The notes beneath the pieces are model-generated. The model made no database searches. It had not been told where the DNA came from and saw only the letters and a list, made by a program, of their open reading frames with translations. From NCBI GenBank assembly GCA_019009955.1, contig CM032231.1, forward strand, positions 111,434,001 through 111,498,000: a stretch of DNA of 64,000 nucleotides. Reading direction: 5' to 3'. Each line of letters begins with the position of its first letter. Position 1 is the stretch's first letter. The position numbers and the translations under genes are program-made. The stretch comes from Riptortus pedestris. Its lineage: Eukaryota; Arthropoda; Insecta; Hemiptera; Alydidae. Positions 55,469 to 64,000 of the stretch are shown piece after piece.

Positions 55469-55689
55469 GTTTATATTCCTCAAATCACAGTTTCATTCTT
55501 CACGCGTATAATTATAAAATTATAGAGTAGATATTATCAATACATTTTGGGATATAATGAGTTCATTCAGCCCTTACCTCTTATCATATATTTCAATTGC
55601 CAATGAGTAGCACTTACTTATACATATAAGTATATATTAAAGGTATGTTGGTCGCATTTTGTGTCATTTCCTAATGTCTTCTTTAAGTT

Positions 55690-55850
55690 ACTTTACGGAT
55701 AATCGAGGAGGGTTATTTATAACATACTATCCTTATCTAATCAGTGAGTGGTTGACGATTTTATTTAGTTAGTTCATCTCTATTAAATTCGAACTTCTAT
55801 CGGTGCTCAAGCGGGAACCGAATCCCCTACACCCTGATTTGAGTTAAGAA
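55690..55850 (-). mobile_element. Possible SINE remnant, minus strand
   Basis: TATCCTTATCTAATCAGTGA, ATTTAGTTAGTTCATCTCTA, then AAGCGGGAACCGAATCCCC follow the order of the tRNA-derived SINE in minus orientation, with the last a B-box-like complement. Identity is low. Confidence 0.4.
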
Positions 55851-58391
55851 ATAACAAGATCTTTTTTTTTCCTTTTCACTTATCGTTCATCTTGTGTGGT
55901 AAATAGGTCCATTTAGGGAGCAACTTGCTCTTCAATATTATTATAACAAGTTGTTCAATAATGTAACGTGGCCTCAAAAACAGCCATGTTAAGTCTAAAA
56001 TCTGTAGAACTTATTTTACATTGTGAAAACCTTTACCTATAGATCATCGAGTGCAACAAACCTTCAGCGGTGTCTGTGTTTGCATTATTATGATAGACAT
56101 TATTTATCTTTAATTACATATTTTTGATAAAAAAAAAAAAAAAAAACTAAAAAAAAGATGAAGATTTTGAAGCCAAGTATCTTTTATTTACGTTGGGTAT
56201 TAGGAAGTGCAGGTTTATTCCATTAATTTTAAGTCATATTACTTGAATTATTGAATGGCTAATCGGAACTTCTTCCAATGATTGAAATCAAACAATGCAT
56301 TTAAGTTGACTTAAACTTACTTGGAGAGAGAAAAAGACGTCCAATTCTTCACAAGTTTTTTATTTCAGCGTTTATCCATACACATAAAAACAACAACGTC
56401 AATAAAATCTATATACATTAGAACAAGGTCATAACTCATGCTAATATCAATACATAAAAACACAATTTAAGAGGTAAAAAAGATTCGTCACACATCAATT
56501 GCAAGAGGCAACCTTTTTCCTTTGAGATTGGAAACCATTCCTGAAATACGTAAAATAATAAATGTAAGGAGACTTCGAAATTGTTATTTTTTTTATGGAA
56601 TATTCTTTATTAAATGGTTTATTATAAATTATCTATTCCTCCTGAATAATTTTTGGATTAGGCTACTAGTTTTGTCAAAATGAATCACTCTTCAGCTTAT
56701 AAATAAAGAAATAAGACATAATGATCAATAAATTAAGCCTACAAAAACATTCAACAATTCAAATATAAAATTTATCATAATTTAAGAATTTATTTCAAAA
56801 TTTAAATATATTAGCATTTATTGGACATCCTTGATGTATTTTTTATAGTAGGTATATGCTGATTAACTGGATCCAGGAACATCAATCGGACCTCATTGAA
56901 TTTGTATGGATCGATCTTTCTTAATTTTTTTTTCTCGTGTCACAACGCGTTGCCAATATATTAATTAAAGTTGAAATTTTATTGGGCTGAAAGAAGAATT
57001 CACAAATTGACAATATCTAAGGTAAGTTGTTAAAACAAGAAGAAACGACAAAAGTGTTTTATGCACTATGACATTTTTTGTTGTGTGTTTAAGTAGAAAA
57101 AGTCGAACATTTATGACTTTGTCGCTGTTATTATACTAAAAAAAATAATTAAAGCTCTGGGGAATGTGTCTTAAGTTAGAAATAACGGTGTAAAGTTTTA
57201 AAGAAGTGGAGGTTTCTGTCAGGTTTCAAGCCAGGAGATACCTTAACTGAGCATAGCATTCTCAATATTTCCCTTAGCGTGATCAATGTGTAATTATATC
57301 TTGAAATACTTGTATTTATTATATTGCTAAATATCCCATTGCATTGAGCAAAAATTCCATGAGAAGAAATAGTGGTTTTTTTGAAGGCTGGAATAAAATT
57401 TACTCTTATTTTTGAGTTTATAAGAAATGTATAAAACTACAATTGATGGTCATTCATTACATTGTCAACAAAAATAGTTAAAAACATTTTTTCGAAACAA
57501 TTCATAATAGCGTAAATAATTACTATTTAGGCTATCTCGCCCTCTCGAATATTCTATAGTCTTACATACTTATTTTAATATCAATTTTGGATATTAGTCA
57601 ATTATTATTATAGAAAATATTATAATAGAGCTCTAAGAGATTAACGACACAATTGAGTATATTAATCATCGTTCACATATTAATAAACACATTCTATTTA
57701 CTTATGGGCAAATTAAATCATTATATCTCAAGGATATTCGAAAATATCTGTTCATTTATTATCTTGTTATACTTTTTTTTTAGTTGTGTTTCATGACATT
57801 ACTCATAGGCATGCCTTATTTAACCGCAAATTCTTCAGTATTTGACCAACAAATGTCTATAAATAATACAAATCTATAGATTTAAATAATTGGTTAAATA
57901 AATTAAGGAGATGCGAAACTCTTATCTCGAAAGTTGAAATTAATTTTTATTCAAATGGATACATAGATCGATTATTCAAGAATATTAACACATCTGATCT
58001 ATCTCAAATTAAAATACCATGGAAGTCTGAAATTAATAAATAATCATTCTATTAGCCGAAGATAAACTGCTCAAAAATGAATAGAGATATTGGTAGGTTG
58101 GTAGGTTTTGTGGTATTTATGGGGCCTAGCATTTTTTTTTAATTATAAATATCATTAATATTTAATAGAAATTATTGTCTTTTTCCCCCCCTAAAAAAGT
58201 TATTTAATTAAGGTCGATTTAATTAAAATTAATAGAATAAGAAAAAAATAACCAATATCCCTATTCATTTTTGAGCAGTATAGTTCAGGACAGATGCTTT
58301 GACGGGTTCAGAACTATGGTTTGGAGTTGGAAGGTAGAAAACGAATATAGAAATATTAGAGTGAATACAAAATCATATTCCACTTAAAAAA
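55851..58391. other. Long AT-rich region without recognised features
   Basis: About 2.5 kb with no frame carrying a motif and no member of the repeat families found here. The lack of HINEs over this length is notable against the rest of the window. Confidence 0.45.
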
Positions 58392-59792
58392 TTCAGTCAC
58401 GCAGGGGCTGCGTAAACTAACCAGAATTCCCGTGTGAAGTTCAAAAATAGATAAATCTACATACTGGTAACACAACACCGGAATATTAAGTGAATAAATA
58501 CGAACGATAGTAAGGAACCTCCCGACGGAAAACATCTGAAATGTATACAACAAGTTCTGCCAACTTCTTACCGGAAAGAAAAACAATTACTGTAATATAT
58601 CTGAATATAACGTCTTAATTTGATTAAAAACTATTTACTATATCTAGTTCTGTAATTTATAATGAATCAGAATAATTTTCATCTCAATCAATCAAATTTA
58701 AGTAGTCCAAGAACAGGGTGGGGGGTCACAGGAACATATTTGCATGTATCGCGTATAATAAATGTCTCTTCAAAACAATATTTGGTATTAAAGCTTCGAA
58801 TGATATGGTTTACTACCTAACCGAAAATTGTTTATGTAACATGAGCAGAAGTGGGGGTTTGCTGAAGGCAAAAAACTGAAAAATACATATATCTCGGTTA
58901 ATATTCAAGATAGAGAATAAATGTACTTTTAAATAAATAACAATATTTATAGTGCATTTAATTTTCTATATGACTGATTCCATACATTTTTTGATCCGAC
59001 GTATAGAAACGGAGATATTTCGAATTTTCAAAATTCTCCCCCTCTCCATGGTCCGATTTCAGCCGTTGACGAACTTGATCTTTCTTTTTACATAAAACGA
59101 CTAAATATAGAGTTTGGTAACGATTAAACAATAATTGCGACCGCTAGAGCTGTAATAGACATATACATATATATAATTGTGTTGATGTTTTCGACCAGGT
59201 TATATTTTTATATGGTGTTTTTCTTTTTGGAGTTTTGGTCAATGTTGGTGAAAAAAATCTTTTTGCCGATAATTTCGAGAATCTTTATTTTCTCTTCTTC
59301 AGGGCTGTAAAATTACATGTACTACTTTATAATATTGCACATTGTTATTATACATTATTATTGTAGAAGGGTGTTTTTTCTTATTATTACTTACCAAGAC
59401 TAAAGATACCTACAAACTATTAAATATGGTTATTGCACTAGGACTAGGGTTATAGTAACCTTCCTTGTTTTGTTTACACAGCAGGGTCACAGCATTTTGT
59501 ATGTTTTGTATATCTATATTATATTGTTTTTGTTTGTTGAACTATATTATAATTGTTGTACTGTAGTTGTTATATCATGATAGAACAATTACTGCTATAA
59601 TCTGTTAAAGCTATCTTCATGTTGTGTTAAGATTATTATGTTATTGTCACTAATATGTATATATAGTTTTGAACAGACCTCATTTACGTCATCTCCTAGG
59701 TAGGATCGATGGGCATTTGAAGAACAATTTCAGAAATCGCGTCATGAGTACGACCTCTCAATAGTTGATTTCCCTTAAAGGAAATCTGCTAA
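58392..59792 (+). mobile_element. HINE copy 20, full length, with a ~480-base insertion at the microsatellite
   Basis: Long subfamily, 5' TCAGTCACGCAGGGGCTGCG and 3' palindrome GATTTCCCTTAAAGGAAATC then TGCTAAT. The first anchor (GCGACCGCTAGAGCTGTAAT then AGACATA) is near 59140 and the second (GTTTTGAACAGACCTC) near 59668. Between them, short ATATATA ends at 59163-59177 and 59656-59666 bracket about 480 bases of AT-rich sequence that belongs to neither family and has no ORF. Confidence 0.87.
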
Positions 59793-59794
59793 TA

Positions 59795-60735
59795 ACCAAA
59801 ATATACCGTGCCATATCTTGCAATACAAATTATGTGAATGCACATATGATGCCTGGTTAAAGGTTTTGATGAAAGAAATCAGCAAAATTTAAGATGACAA
59901 AAACTTAAGCAGTATTAAAGGAATGGAGTGGAAATGAACGTCAAATGTATGGATGCAGCCTGCTGACCATCCTCAAATAAATCTAACCAATGATTAACAT
60001 TTCAGGTTGCTAACAGTTATGATACTAATGACTATACAAACGGAAGTAAACCAGAAAAAAATGTTAAATTGTAGTTATTTATAATAAAAAAAAAATGTAA
60101 ACTACACTACACTGGTAGTTGTCGAAATGTTCGCATTTAAGCAAGACAATTTCAATGAACAGAAACTCATGATTGGCACCGATGCTCAATTAAGTGAATA
60201 CGTTATTTTATTAATTAATCCCATTATTCAATGTGCTTGATATCATGAAAAATATCTGTCCTGTACAAAAAGCAGGAAATCTTGTGAAGATTGGAAAATT
60301 GAATGGCCATACTTGAGAAGAAGGAAATGAGATTGCGAAGATCGATTCCAAAATGCCATCTAGAAGGCAGATTCCGATCAGTTATTCGCCGTTCCAGATA
60401 TATTGTATTAAACCCTTCATTAAAAAGAAATGCGCCAAATCCGGATCATGATTGTACTGAATTAATGGAGGACAATTGAAAGACATTCTACTTAAAAATC
60501 GAGATACAAACGAAATATATGTGACAAACATGAATCTGGCAAGTTTACCGGCTGAACATAAAAAGATTTATGCGTAGACATAATGACTCTTGCTCATGCG
60601 ACAGATTAATCATATAAACGTAGAGCTTCCTCCTTCATATCGTTTATGTACTCAGAAACTATAGAATAATTCTAAATATGAAATTGAAACAATGTCTACA
60701 TTTCTCCCAAAATGCTGGACGGCAGAGTAATTGTT
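59795..60735. other. Unassigned region
   Basis: Around 60330-60430 one plus-strand frame reads KCHLEGRFRSVIRRSRYIVL, which looks protein-like, but it is short and I recognise no family. No repeats identified. Confidence 0.3.
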
Positions 60736-60737
60736 TA

Positions 60738-61015
60738 TGATCAATAAAAGGGCCTTGTCCTCTACTGGTGTTTTGATTTATGAAAAGTGCACTTTCAGTG
60801 CCACCTCCCCATCATCAATGCCTGCGGGCAAAGAAAAACCTTAAAACAAAGTAACAAACATAGCATGGACAACACAGTAAAAACAGTCACAAAAAAAAAA
60901 GAACACGTACAGGATAAAAACCAAAAGAAAATTTAAAAAAAATAGTCAACCAATAAAAATAAAAAACATTAGCGTGCATCATAAAGATAAAAAATTAAAA
61001 ACCTATAAACAGTGA
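60738..61015 (-). mobile_element. LINE 3' end, minus strand
   Basis: ATCAATAAAAGGGCCTTGTC, then AAAAGTGCACTTTCAG and CATCATCAATGCCTGC, repeats 11568-11660 in the same orientation and order. The two share the terminal ~100 bases and an A-rich continuation (ATAAAAAC.. blocks). No coding sequence remains. Confidence 0.68.
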
Positions 61016-61019
61016 CGGA

Positions 61020-61110
61020 ATTCATTAAATAAAATCCTTAGTCCCTGGCTAGAAAAGGGTGGCAACCTGTAGATAACTCGTCCCAATTAGCCATAGTAGC
61101 AAAAAGTGGA
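61020..61110 (+). mobile_element. tRNA-derived SINE tail fragment
   Basis: ATTAAATAAAATCCTTAGTC, CCTGGCTAGAAAAGGGTGG (stem-loop), ACTCGTCCCAATTAGCC, then an (AAT)n tail. The tRNA-like head is missing. It directly follows the LINE end. Confidence 0.72.
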
Positions 61111-61197
61111 CTTTAATAAATAATAATAATAAATATGTTAATATATTGAGTCTCGCTATTTTTACTATAGCATTCTTAATTCCTTGTACGAAGTAAA

Positions 61198-61342
61198 CCC
61201 TAGCGGTCGCAATTTTCGTTTTATCGTTACCAAAATCAATATATGTAATCGTGTAAAACTAAAAATCAAATTCTTTAACGGCTGAGTTCGGTGTGGGGAG
61301 GGAGGGGTGAATCGAATTTTTTTCATATGACCGTCATTATAA

Positions 61343-61389
<47 letters not shown>

Positions 61390-61431
61390 ACCTCGGACAG
61401 AAAAATTGTTTAGAACCACTCTTATTGAAAA
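61198..61431 (-). mobile_element. HINE copy 23, 3'-side part, split by Helitron copy 4
   Basis: CTAGCGGTCGCAATTTTCG (anchor side) and CTTTAACGGCTGAGTTCGG, a G-rich block at 61292-61308, an additional (TA)n at 61344-61382 inside the body, and ATTGTTTAGAACCACTCTTA. The body resumes after the Helitron at about 62307. The 3' arm is absent. Confidence 0.75.
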
Positions 61432-62306
61432 CTAGCTAAAGTACCCGGCGATGCCCGGGAATTCATTTGAGGCTGAATGATGGAAAATGTTTGTCTTTAC
61501 TTTGCAATATATTTTGACATTTTCCCGTCCGAATGTTTATGCCCGCCGTTGCTGTTGATTTGTTTGTAATAAAATTATTTATTATGTAAGGTTTTACTGC
61601 CCTCAATATTTTTATATTTCCCGTCTCCTGTGAATGTAGATTTTTTTTTGTAACCTAATGGACCATATAATTCATAATCATAGAAAGTACTCTGCATTCC
61701 AAACCATGTATGGATAAAAGTTAGTTTCCCTCGATGTTGCACAAAGTGACAGCTGTTTTAGATACGTCATAACTGCTATAACCCCCACTCCCGTTTGAAC
61801 CTAAAAATTTTAATATAGCTTATAAGCATGGAAAAATTAATGATAATTTACATATAGAGTTTTGTTAAGTTCAATTGTTAGTGCCCAATAAAATTGTTGG
61901 CTCCCGCTTTAGGTTTTAGTGTATATCTCGTTTTTACTTTGTTATACGACAAAAGTGAATATAACAAACTCTACATAAACAACTTTTGTTATGTGCATAT
62001 TTGACGAAAAACAGATAGGAAACGAAATATCGCTATTTTTAATTTCAAACCTTCCTTATAACCCCCACTCCTGTTCGTCTCAGAGATTATTAATATAGTC
62101 TAAAGTCTAATTTGGGTTAGTATTAATATACATACCAAGTTTCATAAAATTCGGTTCAGCCGTTTTTACGTGAAAAGGTAACAAACTCACACCAAAGAAA
62201 CAAAATGCAGTTATGGTGTCTATGACATGTGAAACGAAAAGTTATCGTGAAATTTCGAGAATTAAAATCAGTGTACAGACAGAGGTTACACTATATATAT
62301 ATATAT
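61432..62306 (-). mobile_element. Helitron copy 4, minus strand, inside a HINE
   Basis: A|CTAGCTAAAGTACCCGGCG and hairpin CCCGGCGATGCCCGGG mark the 3' end. The 5' end is ...AGAGGTTACAC then (TA)n ending near 62306. There is one internal module (inverted repeat part near 61980), fewer than in the other copies. HINE body is continuous across it. Confidence 0.87.
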
Positions 62307-62552
62307 ATTAAATTTCCTAAAAATGGTGATGGTGGTGGTATACATAATCTCTCAAACTTGAATCTCAACGGAAATGTTTGGATTTGTCTGTTTTCAGTCC
62401 TGAGTAAACCCCCCCCCCCACTCCTACTCATGCCTTATTAAAATCTATCATGAATCACTTTATTGTTCAGCAATTCAGAATATATGGAGTAATACCAGTA
62501 GTGTTTCATACTGGTAAATCTGCTTAGTTTGTGCAGCCCCTGCATGGCGGAC
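62307..62552 (-). mobile_element. HINE copy 23, 5' part
   Basis: GGATTTGTCTGTTTTCAGTC, AAACCCCCCCCCCACTCCTA and CATGCCTTATTAAAATC continue the body. The 5' end is GTCCGCCATGCAGGGGCTGC on the minus strand at 62552. It abuts copy 24 with only a few A/T bases between. Confidence 0.82.
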
Positions 62553-62557
62553 TTTTA

Positions 62558-63436
62558 AAAAGATTTCCCTTAAGGAAATCAGCTTTTGAGGTCGTAGTAA
62601 CGACGCGATTTTCGAAAATTTTCTTCAAATGTTCATCGATCCTTCCTAATGAGGTCCGTTCAAAACTGTATATATATATATATATATCTGTTACCGCTCT
62701 AGCGGTCGCAATTATTGTTTATACCAAACTCGATATTTAGTCGTTTAATTTAAAAAGAAAGATCAAGTTAACGGCTGAAAGTGGACCGGGGGATGGGGGG
62801 GGGCGGATAAAGGGGAGGATTTTCGAAGATTCGAAATATCTTTGCTACTATAGTTCGTTTCGAAATATTGTATAGAAACAATCTTATTCCTAATTACATT
62901 TACTATAAATATTGTTCTATATATATATTCCGTATAATGAGTATTAACCGATAATTGGATTTTATAGTTTTATGATTTCAGTAAACCCAGACCTACTTGT
63001 GCCATATTAACAATAAGCAGTTATATGAGACTCACTTCATTACAAGTTTAAATACCAAATGTTCTTTTCAAGAAAGCTTCATTATACGAGATATAAACAA
63101 ATACGTAGTGTGACCCCTTCTTCTTTTGTTTTTGGATTACTAAAATCTGAGTGATTGAGCTAGAAATGATTCTGATTCATTTCAAAGTTCTCCACTAGAT
63201 TTAGTAAATAGTTTTCAATATAATTAATATGTTATATTCAGATATATTTTGTTTGTTTACAATTCAGACGCTTTCCGTTGTAGATATTATTAACTTGTAA
63301 ATTGACTGAATGATTTCTTATTACCGTTTGTATTTATTCCCTTGACGCTCGCGGTGGTGTTACCAGTATATTGATTTATCTGTTGTAAACCTTCCCGTGG
63401 AAAATAAATAGTTTGCGCTGCACCTGGGTGACGGGC
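62558..63436 (-). mobile_element. HINE copy 24, full length, minus strand
   Basis: 3' end GATTTCCCTTAAGGAAATC (one base lost from the palindrome), second anchor complement GAGGTCCGTTCAAAAC, short (TA)n 62670-62687, first anchor complement GTTACCGCTCTAGCGGTCGC, G-rich tract 62789-62817, long-subfamily segment 63120-63380, and 5' end GCCCGTCACCCAGGTGCAGC at 63436. Tandem with copy 23 in the same orientation. Confidence 0.88.
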
Positions 63437-64000
63437 TTTTTATAACTGAAGAAAGACGAGCATTAGGATTTGCTATTTTGGAGTCTGGTAACATCTAGTT
63501 CTTGATCTCTCCTGTTGGTCATAGTAGGGAAAGGGGAGGGAATAGAGGGGTTATAAAATATGGCATATTTCCGGGACATTAGTTAGTTTACCATAAAAAG
63601 ATCCATAAATTATGATTTATGGATTTTTATTTTTTTGATCCAATGTGTTCCTCGGGAGATACCGTTTCAAATGAGGTGATAATGAAGTCATGCGTTATCC
63701 ACATTTTTTTTTGACAGCCTAGACAATACGATAAGGCCTGAGATAAGACTTTATAAGATAAAATTCAATTAATACATAGATTGCGCGGAGTGAGTGTAAT
63801 ATGGTGTCGTAGGTGTGATAATATGGGAGGGGGGTGTGCCAACCCTTGTTCCAGGAATGGTTCTGGTGGAGTGGGGGTAGCGTAGCTAGGAGTCGCCCTG
63901 GAAATATTGCAGGCCCGCGAGCAATTTATAGCGTCATGCGACTTGTATTTACAGTCGTTGAATATTCGTGCGGCCATGTCTTACGGCGTCGTGATTCAAC
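63437..64000. other. Unassigned right edge with a CpG-containing frame
   Basis: The last ~240 bases are richer in GC and CpG than the flanks. On the minus strand an ATG at 63977 in the context AAGACATGGCC opens a 70-codon frame, MAARIFNDCKYKSHDAINCS and onward. A first exon is possible, but no donor site is confirmed and I recognise no family. A small direct/inverted ATAAATTATGATTTATGG palindrome lies at 63605. Confidence 0.25.

Overview
The window is AT-rich intergenic DNA from a metazoan genome, probably an arthropod. The evidence is eukaryotic: no operons or ribosome binding sites, long (TA)n arrays, pseudogenised non-LTR retrotransposons with apurinic-type endonuclease, reverse transcriptase and RNase H motifs, tRNA-derived SINEs, and DNA transposon remnants (piggyBac-like with TTAA duplications, Tc1-like with TA duplications). 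The arthropod leaning rests on my recollection of where the Jockey-like LINEs and the PPLHIKLGL/EHGERFHQ protein family are common. It is an inference; the species is not determined. I see no intact host gene that I can name.

The dominant component is one non-autonomous repeat family, called HINE here (helentron-associated interspersed element). It has more than 30 full or partial copies on both strands. The parts in order are: a GC hairpin at the 5' end (ACGCAG-GGG-CTGCGT), a 5' subterminal repeat AGCAGATTTCCC, a body with a C-rich (G-rich on the other strand) tract, an anchor GCGGTAACAGACA, a (TA)n microsatellite, a second anchor TTTTGAACGGACC, and a 3' palindrome GATTTCCCTTAAGGGAAATC followed by TGCTAA. 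The last part contains GGGAAATCTGCT, the inverted copy of the 5' subterminal repeat. This is the architecture described for Helentron-derived elements such as DINE-1 and mini-me. A second rolling-circle family with canonical Helitron ends (A|TC ... hairpin ... CTAG|T) is present in at least four clear copies plus fragments, several of them inside or beside HINE microsatellites.

Layout. 1-5.5 kb: a broken tandem array of about 0.6-kb units with five HINEs. 5.5-10.5 kb: inverted repeats and mostly unrecognised sequence. 11-17.1 kb: two HINEs split by nested insertions (LINE remnant, Helitron, piggyBac-like element). 18.8-23.3 kb: a Jockey-like LINE carrying a HINE inside its coding region, then a Helitron between HINE pieces. 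24-30 kb: HINEs, a decayed protein-coding repeat, a SINE. 30-36 kb: SINEs, degenerate HINE pieces, and a LINE with an ORF1-like gene. 36-40.4 kb: a HINE cluster with a 199-bp-arm palindrome and one HINE nested in another. 40.7-44.5 kb: SINEs, a LINE tail with a restriction-like endonuclease, a Tc1-like remnant and an unclassified terminal-inverted-repeat element with an ORF. 44.5-45 kb: a small GC-rich island with CCAAT and GC boxes. 45-48.6 kb: a Helitron, HINEs and a LINE tail. 50.2-50.7 kb: a 26-bp minisatellite. 52.9-53.5 kb: a second decayed copy of the protein family. 54.5-64 kb: HINEs, a LINE 3' end, a Helitron inside a HINE, and two HINEs head to tail.

Nothing here works as a pathway. 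The window is a layered record of insertions, and the order of nesting can be read directly. No autonomous Rep/helicase gene for either rolling-circle family lies in the window, so both must be mobilised from elsewhere if they are still active. Coordinates of degenerate ends are good to about 10-20 bases.
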